From positions 1 to 64,000 of the forward strand of contig NZ_JACLAW010000005.1 in assembly GCF_014230315.1 (NCBI RefSeq): 64,000 bases of DNA, written 5' to 3'. Origin of the DNA: Novosphingobium flavum (GTDB taxonomy: Bacteria > Pseudomonadota > Alphaproteobacteria > Sphingomonadales > Sphingomonadaceae). The notes under the pieces were generated by a model. It was given only the letters and a program-made list of their open reading frames with translations. It searched no databases and was not told where the DNA came from. The translations under genes were made by a program, and so were the position numbers. Below, piece by piece: positions 1-6,971 of the stretch (the stretch's first letter is position 1; the number at the start of each line of letters is the position of its first letter).

Positions 1-319
1 GGGCTCTTTCAGCAACTTCGGCGGGGGCGCGTCCGCCGGGACGCGCTCGGCTTGGCCGGGGCTTGGCGCCGGAATGTCGCGGGATGAGCGCCACTTCGTC
101 TTAGCCGCCACGAATTGCGGCGGCAGGACGACAGTTCACGGCGATATCCCCGGCTTCCGGTCTGCTTCGCGGCCGGTGCCACAAGAGCGTGATCGCTCGT
201 GTCAGTACAATTCGATCCGCTCGGCGAGGTATTCGAACATTTGCCAGCTGACGCGAGGGCTTTGACAGACCAAGTGCACCGCTTGGCGGCGAAGGGCGCT
301 GAAGTGAAGGGCCGTTGTC
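1..319. other. No gene supported; region upstream of IS6 relic
   Basis: Open frames exist here on both strands, but none has a convincing start, Shine-Dalgarno sequence or recognisable family. The longest minus-strand frame (202-576) runs antisense through the transposase relic that follows, so it is probably a shadow. The left part may be the flank of a degraded element or the end of a gene outside the window. I see nothing further. Confidence 0.4.
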
Positions 320-500
320 ATGCCCCGTCCTCGCAAGCCCTCCAGCCCGTTCAAATACTTCAACTCGTCACCGGAGGTGATCCGCCCTGCGGTCTTGATG
401 TATGTCCGTTTCCGCTGTCGCGACGAAACGTCGAGGACCTGTTGTTCGAGCGCGGCGTCGATATCTGCCACGAGGAGCGTGGGAGGTGGGCGAACAACTG
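320..500 (+). pseudogene. IS6-family transposase N-terminal relic, frameshifted
   Basis: From the ATG at 320 the translation begins MPRPRKPSSPFKYFNSSPEV and continues to VRF, which matches the usual N-terminus of IS6-family DDE transposases as I know them. At about 407-413 one C appears to be missing. After it the match continues in another frame with NVEDLLFERGVDICHE. Beyond about position 480 the similarity is lost, so the helix-turn-helix end and the whole DDE catalytic domain are absent. This is a non-functional relic. A second relic of the same part of the protein lies at 46933-47070. Confidence 0.8.
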
Positions 501-624
501 CTGTGAGAGCAGACATTTGCCCGTGCGGAGAAGGGAAGGTCTGACCAACGGAAACGAGTTCGCATCCGACTGACACCTCCCCCTACACGTTCGCGCACTG
601 CCATGCTTCAACGTGGTCGCGCGC

Positions 625-984
625 TCATTGATAGCGCAATGTGTTCTCGAACCCCTCATTGGCCTTGGTCATCTTGGTGAGTTTTCTCAGGTTGGCACGA
701 ACATATCGTTCGAAACGCCGATCGTCGTAGATGCCCGTGACCCGATACTCATCCTGGCCAAGCAATTGCTTGAGGCGATCCGCGAAAGCGGCCTGATCGT
801 CCTTGTCTGCAACAGTTCTCAGGCCTCTGCAGACCCCTTCTTCGGCGGCGGCCTTGTCGTAGTCGTCCTGCGCTTCATACCCCCGCTTGTCCGCCGCTGC
901 CTGATCGAGGCCCGCGGCGGCAATGCGGCATTCCAGCCATTTGCGGATCTGTTCGCCGTCCCATGGTTTTGTCGCAACGCTCAT
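625..984 (-). CDS. Hypothetical protein, second gene of a two-gene unit
   Basis: A protein of about 119 residues that I do not recognise. It is charged and probably helical, beginning MSVATKPWDGEQ and ending in a basic segment followed by ENTLRYQ. There is no signal peptide or membrane segment, so it is probably cytoplasmic. Two ATG codons are adjacent (987 and 984). The Shine-Dalgarno AGGAG lies 6 nt from the second but only 3 nt from the first, so 984 is preferred. The gene follows 1040-1360 on the same strand by about 55 nt, and that gap holds a perfect 22-nt tandem repeat carrying the ribosome-binding segment. A shared transcript is likely. Function unknown. Confidence 0.7.
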   Translation of the reverse strand: MSVATKPWDGEQIRKWLECRIAAAGLDQAAADKRGYEAQDDYDKAAAEEGVCRGLRTVADKDDQAAFADRLKQLLGQDEYRVTGIYDDRRFERYVRANLRKLTKMTKANEGFENTLRYQ

Positions 985-985
985 C

Positions 986-1029
986 ATGCTCTCCTGATCC
1001 GGTGGGGATGCTCTCCTGATCCGGTGGGG
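986..1029. repeat. Perfect 22-nt tandem repeat duplicating a ribosome-binding segment
   Basis: Two identical 22-nt units abut at 986-1007 and 1008-1029. Read on the minus strand, each unit carries GGATCAGGAGAGCAT. Only the copy next to the downstream gene is followed by the real start (ATGATG at 987/984). The other copy reads AGGAGAGCATC and gives no start codon. The repeat fills nearly all of the gap between two minus-strand genes, as expected of a small slippage duplication. Confidence 0.9.
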
Positions 1030-1039
1030 CGGCCTGTGC

Positions 1040-1360
1040 CTAGTTGCCGTCGGCATCGACTATGAACACCATGGGCTTGCCGCGCGATTCAGGCTCCCAC
1101 CCGGCCTGCAACGCCGCCCGAATTCCCCGGGATACCGTCGCGTCGCTGATCTGGAGACGGCCCCGTTGCATTCCTTTCAGCAAACGTTTCGGCGGAGGGA
1201 ATTCCAGCAGGGCGCCGCGCTGGGTGTGTTTCCGCAGCAACGCGATGGTCATGCCTTTCCAGCCTTCGGACTCGCCCCATTGCGGCTCGCTCCGCAGTTC
1301 CCATTCATATTGAAGCCCGTCGACGTCGACAATACCGGCAAGCCTGTGGAGGTTGGTCAT
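1040..1360 (-). CDS. Hypothetical protein, first gene of a two-gene unit
   Basis: A protein of about 106 residues starting MTNLHRLAGIVDVDGLQYEW; an upstream in-frame ATG at 1393 would add 11 residues. It has alternating hydrophobic and charged stretches typical of a small globular alpha/beta protein, a PPPKRLLKG segment in the middle, and ends in KPMVFIVDADGN. No signal peptide, membrane segment or cysteine cluster is visible. It is transcribed away from the DUF6481 gene at 1707 and probably together with 625-984. I do not recognise the family and assign no function. Confidence 0.65.
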   Translation of the reverse strand: MTNLHRLAGIVDVDGLQYEWELRSEPQWGESEGWKGMTIALLRKHTQRGALLEFPPPKRLLKGMQRGRLQISDATVSRGIRAALQAGWEPESRGKPMVFIVDADGN

Positions 1361-1706
1361 GCTGACCCGCCTAGCAGATCCATCACCGCACACCCGTCGG
1401 CAGCGGTCTGGCAGACATCTGAGCGACAGTCCGCTTCCGGCCTTGCGAAATCAGTGCTCAATGACGGGTATGTCGAGGGGATCGAACTCGTGCTTCCTGG
1501 GCGCTTCTGGGCGAGGCATTCTGTCGCTGCCGGGCATCCTTGGCTGTGCTGCCAACCGGACTTCATTGACGGGCAGGGAGAATCTCGTGCAAAGGGCGCG
1601 CTGGCTGGTGTGCGCTGGGCTCAGGTAATTTTGTCCGTTTTTGGCGCCCATACCTTGTTTTACAATGGCGGATTCGGTCCGCCCTCTCAGGATTCAGGCG
1701 AATTTG
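1361..1706. other. Intergenic region between divergent genes
   Basis: This 346-base gap separates the minus-strand pair (start 1360) from the plus-strand DUF6481 gene (start 1707). It must hold promoters for both directions. A TACAAT hexamer at 1661-1666 could be a -10 element for the plus-strand gene, but no convincing -35 element sits at the right distance. No gene is supported. Confidence 0.4.
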
Positions 1707-2033
1707 ATGGCAGGATATAAGGCTCCGAGTTTTGCGGAAAGGGCAGCTGCGGCAAACGCAGCGCGGAATGCGTCCTTGGCCAAACTGAAGGCGAAGGCGG
1801 CTCCGAGCCCGGAAGAGCAGGCCGCTCGTGCTCAAAAGGCGGCGGAGCGCGAGGCCTTGCAGGCGCAAAAGCGGGAAGCCGCGCGTGCCGAGCGTGATGC
1901 CAAAAAGGCGGCCGAGCTGAAAAGGAAGCAGGACGCCGCCGAGGCAGCCCAGCCCCAGGCGCAGCTTACCGAGGAAGAGCGCAAGGCAGCCCGTGATGCA
2001 CGGTATGCCGCGCGCAAGGCCCGCAAGAAGTAG
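1707..2033 (+). CDS. DUF6481 family protein
   Basis: A 108-residue, highly charged Ala/Lys/Glu/Arg-rich protein starting MAGYKAPSFAERAAAANAAR and ending RDARYAARKARKK. The conserved N-terminal GYKAPSFxER and the basic C-terminal ARYAARKARK tail are what I associate with DUF6481, a family common in sphingomonads and of unknown function. The composition predicts one long helix, possibly a coiled coil, with nucleic-acid-binding potential from the basic tail; that is inference. In-frame ATGs upstream (1641, 1665) would add residues unlike the family. The end overlaps the next gene by about 38 nt, which suggests translational coupling. Confidence 0.8.
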   Translation: MAGYKAPSFAERAAAANAARNASLAKLKAKAAPSPEEQAARAQKAAEREALQAQKREAARAERDAKKAAELKRKQDAAEAAQPQAQLTEEERKAARDARYAARKARKK

Positions 2034-2730
2034 CGCCAGCATCAACGATCCTGATTTTCTGGCCGGTTATGACTGGATCGGGACGGCCCACGTGCCCGAT
2101 GGAGTCGAAATGCGCCTGATGCAGCGCGGCGATGACTTCATGATATTGCTCGAACGCGACGACCTCATGAGCACGCACGTCAGTGCATCGGAGGAAGCAC
2201 TTGCCACCATGACGCGGGATCGTCTTGGCATGGCCACCGGGCAGGAATGGTTGATCGGCGGCTATGGCCTGGGTTTCACCCTCCGGGCCGCCCTTGCTGT
2301 TGTCAGGGCGGACGCGACCCTGACTGTCGCCGAGATAGTTCCCGAAATCATCGAATGGGCGCGCGGCCCGATGGAACGGCTTACCGCCGGCTGCCTCGAC
2401 GACCCTCGGGTTGTGGTGGTGAAGGACGATGTCGCCATGCTTATCGATGCCGCTTCGGAGGCCTATGATGCAATCCTGCTCGATGTGGACAATGGGCCCG
2501 ACGGACTGACGCGGCGTGTCAACGATGACCTTTATGGTCGTGATGGACTTGTCGCTGCGAGGGCGGCGCTGCGGCCGGGCGGCATCCTGGCGATCTGGTC
2601 AGCACATCCTGACCGCCATTTCGTGAACCGGCTGCGCGATGTTGGCTTTCTGGTCGACGAGGTGGATGTGAGCGAAGGCCCGGATGATCAGGGGAACCGG
2701 CACGTCATCTGGTTTGCGAAAAAGCCCTGA
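1996..2730 (+). CDS. Spermidine-synthase-like SAM-dependent methyltransferase
   Basis: A protein of about 244 residues with a Rossmann methyltransferase core. Motif I reads WLIGGYGLGFTLRAAL, followed by an acidic residue closing the next strand (TVAEIVPEIIEWA); then comes RVVVVKDDV, the motif IV strand YDAILLDVDNGPDG, and a late LRPGGILAIWSA segment. This order matches spermidine-synthase-like proteins, many of which are not polyamine synthases. I therefore call only the fold and a probable SAM-type ligand. The start is uncertain: GTG at 1993 and ATGs at 1996 and 2005 are in frame, all overlapping the end of the DUF6481 gene. The two genes are probably cotranscribed. Confidence 0.8.
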   Translation: MHGMPRARPARSSASINDPDFLAGYDWIGTAHVPDGVEMRLMQRGDDFMILLERDDLMSTHVSASEEALATMTRDRLGMATGQEWLIGGYGLGFTLRAALAVVRADATLTVAEIVPEIIEWARGPMERLTAGCLDDPRVVVVKDDVAMLIDAASEAYDAILLDVDNGPDGLTRRVNDDLYGRDGLVAARAALRPGGILAIWSAHPDRHFVNRLRDVGFLVDEVDVSEGPDDQGNRHVIWFAKKP

Positions 2731-2918
2731 AGGTCTGGGCAGGAGTTGAATGGCGACGGGGTTCGGGGCGAATACTTGCGCGGAAAGCTCAGGCGCTTGC
2801 GCATGATATCCCGACATGCAGGAGCCCGCGGGCAGCACGCGGTGGGCTATCCCGCGGAGTGGGGCCGGTGCCTGTCGGCCGCCGCCGCCATTTGGAGCGA
2901 TGCTCTTCCGGGTTCTGA

Positions 2919-3329
2919 CTAATCCTTGTCATCCAGCCGCTTAAGTAAAGCGTCCAGCAAGGGGCGCAGCCGCCGGACCTCCTCGCGATGAGTGACGCTG
3001 AGCTGCCGCAGAACCGTGCGCGCCTCCCCGGTGAGGGCGAGGATTGCCTGGCGCTTGTCCTTTGAAGAGGCCTGCCGTTCGATCAGGCCGAGGGCGACAA
3101 GACGATCGATGAGCCCTGTCGCGCTGTGGGGCTTCAGGATCAGCCGTTCAGCGACGTAACCCACCGTGGGTTCGTCCCTGGCGGCGCGGATGACCAGCAG
3201 GGCTTGATGTTGCTGCGGGGTCAGGCCGCACTCGGCTGCGCGTTTTTCACTGAATGCCTGGAAGTTGCGCAGTGCGAAACGGAATTCGGCAAGGGCTGCG
3301 TAATCGGCATCGGTCGGTTCGGCGGGCAT
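2919..3329 (-). CDS. MarR-family winged-helix repressor
   Basis: A 136-residue protein with the MarR layout: an N-terminal dimerisation helix (FRFALRNFQAFSEKRAAECGL), LTPQQHQALLVIRAA leading into the winged helix, a recognition region LKPHSATGLIDRLVALGLIERQ, the wing around SSKDKRQAILALTGEA, and a C-terminal helix. MarR proteins are usually dimeric repressors of a divergent gene, released by a small ligand. Here the divergent gene is the ClC channel at 3426, and a perfect 9-bp palindrome lies between them (3372-3390), 43 nt upstream of this start. Autoregulation together with control of the channel is the likely arrangement. Confidence 0.9.
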   Translation of the reverse strand: MPAEPTDADYAALAEFRFALRNFQAFSEKRAAECGLTPQQHQALLVIRAARDEPTVGYVAERLILKPHSATGLIDRLVALGLIERQASSKDKRQAILALTGEARTVLRQLSVTHREEVRRLRPLLDALLKRLDDKD

Positions 3330-3371
3330 CGCTCCAGTTTCCCTTCACGGTCATTCGCGTCAACCTTGAAC

Positions 3372-3390
3372 TATATCGCAATGCGATATA
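3372..3390. promoter_or_regulatory. Probable MarR operator palindrome
   Basis: TATATCGCA-A-TGCGATATA is a perfect inverted repeat with 9-bp arms and a 1-nt centre. It sits between the divergent marR-type gene (start 3329) and the ClC gene (start 3426). MarR dimers typically bind palindromes of this length and AT content. An in-frame ATG at 3381 lies inside the palindrome, which is one reason to prefer the downstream start for the channel. Confidence 0.75.
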
Positions 3391-3425
3391 AGTGGCTACC
3401 TCCCGTGTCGCCGCGAGTCCTGCCG

Positions 3426-5189
3426 ATGTCCTCTTCCGAATTGTTCCCCGGTCGTCCGCTGTCCGATCACAGTGCCGATTTGCGCATGGTGATGCTGGCC
3501 TTGGCCGCCCTGATGGTAGGCAGTGGCGGGGCGCTCGGCGCTTGGGTGCTGCTGAAGGCCATAGCGATTTCCACCAACCTGTTCTGGTTTGGACGGCTTT
3601 CCGATGCCCCCGCCGAGATCATCGACAACACGCTGGGTCTCGGCATCGTGCTGGTGCCGGTGCTGGGCAGTCTCATCATCGGGATTATGGCACGGTTTGG
3701 GTCGGACAAGATCCGGGGCCACGGCATTCCGGAGGCGATCGAAGCCATTCTTTACGGCGAGAGCCGGTTGTCGCTGAAGGTCGCGGTGCTCAAGCCTCTG
3801 TCTTCCGCCATCTCCATCGGCAGCGGCGGGCCGTTCGGCGCCGAGGGCCCGATTATCATGACAGGCGGCGCGATCGGGTCACTGTTTGCGCAGCTGTTCC
3901 ATCTGAGCGCGGCGGAACGCAAGACGTTGCTTGTCGCGGGTGCGGCGGCGGGCATGACGGCGATCTTCGGCACTCCTGTGGCGGCCATCCTGCTCGCTGT
4001 CGAAGTCCTGCTTTTCGAATGGAAGCCGCGCAGCTTCGTGCCGGTTGCAGTCGCGGCTTTGGTCGCTGCGGCGTGGCGGCCTGTGCTGTTCGAGGCGGGG
4101 CCGATGTTCCCGATGATGCATGCCGTCGGGGTCACGCCGGCCCTGTTGGGGCTGGCCATGCTGATGGGGGTTGTCTCGGGGCTTCAGGCGACGCTGCTGT
4201 CGGGTTTGCTCTACCGGATCGAGGATCTGTTCCACCGCCTTCCGTTCCATTGGATGTGGTGGCCCGCCGTGGGTGGATGTGCGGTGGGCATTGGGGGACT
4301 GATCGACGCCCACGTGCTGGGCGCGGGCTACGCCAGCATCCAGAGTCTGCTCGACGGGTCGCTGACCTTGCGGGCAGCCCTGGCGCTGCTCGTTGTCAAG
4401 GCGGCGGTCTGGCTGGTGGCGCTCGGATCCGGTACTTCCGGCGGCGTTTTGGCACCTCTGCTGCTGGTCGGCGGGGCGCTCGGCTATCTCGCGGGTATGG
4501 TCCTGCCCGGCGGAAACGGGCTGTGGGCCCTGATCGGCATGGGCGGAGTGCTAAGCGGGGCCATGCGTGCGCCGCTGATGGCCGCGCTGTTTACCGTCGA
4601 GCTGACGGGCAACTACGGCTTGCTGCCTTTGACCCTGGCCGCTTCTGCCGGTGGCTACGCGATCAGCGTATTGATCATGCGCCGTTCTATACTGACCGAG
4701 AAAATTGCCCGGCGCGGACGCCATATTCTGCAGGAATATACCGTGGACCCGTTCGATTTCCTCCAGGCGGAGCACGTGATGACTCCCCGGCCGGTTTGCC
4801 TCAAGGGAACGATGTCGATTGCCGCGGTCACCGCCTTTTTCAGTTCCGAGGCGCGGCACCGGACCTATCCGGTAATCGATAGCCAAGGCAGGCTTGAGGG
4901 GATGGTTTCCCGTTCGGACGTGCTCCGTTGGAACACGATGGGGCCGCCTCCGGAGGCTACGCTGTCCGAGGCGGTCAGCGACGCTTCGACGCCCTTCCGT
5001 TTTCCGGGTGATCCGCTGAGCCGGGTGGCGGACCTGATGATCGAGACGGGCCAAGGTCGCATTCCGATAGTCGAGCCTGCTTCAAAGCGGGTCGTCGGCA
5101 TGCTGAGCCGCCACGACTTGTTAAAGGTGCGTCATGCCCGGCGGAGCGCGGAAATGGAACGAAGCGGGCTCCTCGCGTCGGCGAGATAG
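3426..5189 (+). CDS. ClC-family chloride channel/transporter with C-terminal CBS pair
   Basis: A protein of about 587 residues with a ClC membrane domain followed by two CBS domains. Signature segments are GHGIPEAIEAI (selectivity-filter region), GSGGPFGAEGPII near residues 132-144 (the GxEGP motif, with E140 at the gating-glutamate position), GSGTSGGVLAPLLLVGG near residue 335, and a CBS pair from about residue 450 (HVMTPRPVC...GMVSRSDVLRW; GRIPIVEPASKRVVGMLSRHDLL). It should move chloride, alone or in exchange for protons, across the inner membrane. The frame is open from 3126, but that stretch is antisense to marR and the ATG at 3381 sits in the operator, so ATG 3426 is chosen. No clear Shine-Dalgarno is visible. 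Probably repressed by the adjacent MarR. Confidence 0.88.
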   Translation: MSSSELFPGRPLSDHSADLRMVMLALAALMVGSGGALGAWVLLKAIAISTNLFWFGRLSDAPAEIIDNTLGLGIVLVPVLGSLIIGIMARFGSDKIRGHGIPEAIEAILYGESRLSLKVAVLKPLSSAISIGSGGPFGAEGPIIMTGGAIGSLFAQLFHLSAAERKTLLVAGAAAGMTAIFGTPVAAILLAVEVLLFEWKPRSFVPVAVAALVAAAWRPVLFEAGPMFPMMHAVGVTPALLGLAMLMGVVSGLQATLLSGLLYRIEDLFHRLPFHWMWWPAVGGCAVGIGGLIDAHVLGAGYASIQSLLDGSLTLRAALALLVVKAAVWLVALGSGTSGGVLAPLLLVGGALGYLAGMVLPGGNGLWALIGMGGVLSGAMRAPLMAALFTVELTGNYGLLPLTLAASAGGYAISVLIMRRSILTEKIARRGRHILQEYTVDPFDFLQAEHVMTPRPVCLKGTMSIAAVTAFFSSEARHRTYPVIDSQGRLEGMVSRSDVLRWNTMGPPPEATLSEAVSDASTPFRFPGDPLSRVADLMIETGQGRIPIVEPASKRVVGMLSRHDLLKVRHARRSAEMERSGLLASAR

Positions 5190-5295
5190 GCCTGCTTTCT
5201 CAGTCTGGATCCGAATAAACGAACGGCAACTTACGGCGAGCTCCTTCGCGCGCGGTTATGGCGGCTTCGTCGAGGGATGCCGCCGCCCGGCCTGA

Positions 5296-5634
5296 TCAGC
5301 GTTTCTTCTTTGCCGTGGTTGCCGTGAAATCGGGGTCCTTGTTTGCCACCCAATCGACAAATTTGCGGACGGTGGGGTTGGCCAGCAGGCCCTCCACCTC
5401 CATCCCGTGGCGTTGCAGTTCGGAATTGGTGAAATTGGCGATCAGCGTCTGCTGGCAAATGGGGTGCATGGGTACAACATCGCGCCCGCCGCGGCTCTTG
5501 GGGACGGGATGGTGCCAGACAATAGTCTCGCCAGTAGGTCTGCCGCACAGCCAGCAAGGGACCGCCGGTGCCGGTGCCTCCTCCTCGCGGTGCAAGTCGC
5601 CATAGGGGTCGTGCTTCGAATGTTTGCGGGCCAT
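5296..5634 (-). CDS. Small HNH-type protein
   Basis: A 112-residue protein with CWLCGRP near residues 27-33, WHHPVPKSRGGRD in the middle and HPICQQTLIANFTN after it. This is the order expected of an HNH nuclease fold: zinc-binding cysteines, the His-His active segment and a later His/Asn. The second zinc-ligand pair is incomplete, with only one later Cys (HPIC), so activity is uncertain. It begins MARKHSKHDPYGD and ends in a basic KKKR tail that could contact nucleic acid. It stands alone, convergent with the ClC gene. Similar stand-alone small HNH proteins are common in sphingomonads and their role is not known to me. Confidence 0.75.
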   Translation of the reverse strand: MARKHSKHDPYGDLHREEEAPAPAVPCWLCGRPTGETIVWHHPVPKSRGGRDVVPMHPICQQTLIANFTNSELQRHGMEVEGLLANPTVRKFVDWVANKDPDFTATTAKKKR

Positions 5635-5745
5635 GTGTCTGCCTGAATTGTCTAAACTTTGCGCTCCCCGAGCCTAATAGTGGGTGCGGACAGCATTACC
5701 ATACCGGCTTGTCCAATCGGGCAGTTAGCCAAGTCATTGGCCGTT

Positions 5746-5761
5746 CTGCCGCCAGCGGCAG
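5746..5761. terminator. Short GC-rich hairpin downstream of the GH43 gene
   Basis: CTGCCGCCAGCGGCAG forms 7-bp complementary arms around a CA centre, about 30 nt downstream of the GH43 stop on the minus strand. There is no following T-run, so it is at best a weak or Rho-assisted terminator, or a 3' end stabiliser. Confidence 0.4.
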
Positions 5762-5789
5762 TCCCGATGCAGCCAATTCGTGGCCTAAA

Positions 5790-6971
5790 TCAATGGAACT
5801 CGTCGAGGCTCCATTTGCTGCGCCATTCGATGTACGGGCGATCGCCGGTGAAGCGGATCGGTAGCCAAACGTATGTGCCGCGCGAGGTGTTGATCTTGCT
5901 GGCCTGGTCCTTGAGCAGTGCGTCCTCCTGCTTTGTAAGTGGCGCACCTGACTGAGCGAACATCTTGCTGAACATTGCCTCGAAGCGCCGGTAGGCATCG
6001 CCGCTGGCGAAGTCGCTGCCTTCGATCCGGGGCAGGTCCGGGATCCACCGGTCCGCCAGCGCAATATACAGGTCTTTCTTGCCCGGATGCTTGAAGACCG
6101 CGCTGACCTGCGAGTTGAACGAGGTGCGGGAGCGATCGCCCGGATGGAGGTCGCCGAGCACGGTCCATGGCCCGTGAAGCGCGTTAGCCATCGCCACTTC
6201 CGACGGATTGGGATGATACCCCGTCGTGCCCGAGGTAATCAGGTAATGTTTGCCGCCGCGCTCGAAATAGGCCGGCCCCTCGCGCACCTGCGGGGGCGCT
6301 GGATGGGGGAAATGGGCGGTGTAGCTGCCGGTCACGTCCGTGTAGTCGGGCGTGAGGTCGGCACAGATCACTTCGCTGTGAACCCGTTCGAAATAGATGA
6401 CGGCCTTGCCGTCGGCCGGTGAAACAACAAGGTCGAAATCCCCAGCGCTCATGCCAAGCGGCAACATGTCCTGGCGAATGATCGTGTAAGGGCCGGTCAT
6501 GCGGTCGGCGGTCAGAACGGTACGGGTCTGGCGTCCATCGGCTTCCATGATCTTGACCCAGCATACGAACTTGCGGGTGACCGGATTGTACAGGATGTGG
6601 GGCCGATCCAGTTGCCGCGAAGGGTGCAAGGGTGACTTGGGGTCGTCGGTGACCGGGGGAATGATCAGTCCCTGATCGGTCCAGTTGACCAGATCGCGCG
6701 ATGCATAGGCCCGGACGCCCCAGTGCCAGATTCCGGAGCCCGGAAGGGTGCGCTCCTTGTTTTCTCCGTACCAGTAGAAGACGTCTCCGACCTGGATGAT
6801 CGAGGCTCCGTGGGCCTGGATCGGCTTTCCCGCCGTATCCCGCCAAACTTGGCCGGGGTGAATGGTGCGCGGACGTCCGCCCGCCAGCAACGGCGATGGG
6901 CCGAGCAAGGTCGCGGCGGCGGCACTGCCGCCGGCAAGTACGGCGCGGCGGGCTAGGCTGCTTTCTCTCAC
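5790..6971 (-). CDS. Family 43-like glycoside hydrolase, Tat-type leader
   Basis: A 393-residue exported protein. It starts at GTG 6971 in a 4-nt GTGA overlap with the tannase stop and opens with SLARRAVLAGGSAAAATLLG, a twin-arginine-like leader. The mature part has five-bladed-propeller GH43 features: HPGQVWRDTAGKPIQAHGAS, GDVFYWYGENKE, YASRDLVNWTDQGLI, and later EGPAYFERGGKHYLITSGTTGY. The AHG segment where most GH43 enzymes carry the catalytic-base Asp resembles, from memory, the exo-beta-1,3-galactanase-type subgroup that lacks that base. A galactan or arabinogalactan side-chain substrate is possible but unproven. It is the last gene of a GH1, tannase, GH43 unit. Confidence 0.8.
   Translation of the reverse strand: MRESSLARRAVLAGGSAAAATLLGPSPLLAGGRPRTIHPGQVWRDTAGKPIQAHGASIIQVGDVFYWYGENKERTLPGSGIWHWGVRAYASRDLVNWTDQGLIIPPVTDDPKSPLHPSRQLDRPHILYNPVTRKFVCWVKIMEADGRQTRTVLTADRMTGPYTIIRQDMLPLGMSAGDFDLVVSPADGKAVIYFERVHSEVICADLTPDYTDVTGSYTAHFPHPAPPQVREGPAYFERGGKHYLITSGTTGYHPNPSEVAMANALHGPWTVLGDLHPGDRSRTSFNSQVSAVFKHPGKKDLYIALADRWIPDLPRIEGSDFASGDAYRRFEAMFSKMFAQSGAPLTKQEDALLKDQASKINTSRGTYVWLPIRFTGDRPYIEWRSKWSLDEFH

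Noticed and set aside
1-20. Possible IS6 terminal inverted repeat at the left edge
   Set aside because: GGCTCT followed by TTCAGCAA is only loosely like an IS6 end, and there is no matching right end.
202-576. Minus-strand frame of 124 aa opposite the IS6 relic
   Set aside because: It is antisense to recognisable transposase sequence and shows no family features, so it is a shadow.
2750-2803. Tiny frame after AGGAG (about 17 aa) downstream of the methyltransferase
   Set aside because: Good Shine-Dalgarno spacing but too short and without context; likely chance.
3126-3425. Upstream extension of the ClC frame
   Set aside because: It runs antisense to marR and across the operator; the ClC homology begins after 3426.
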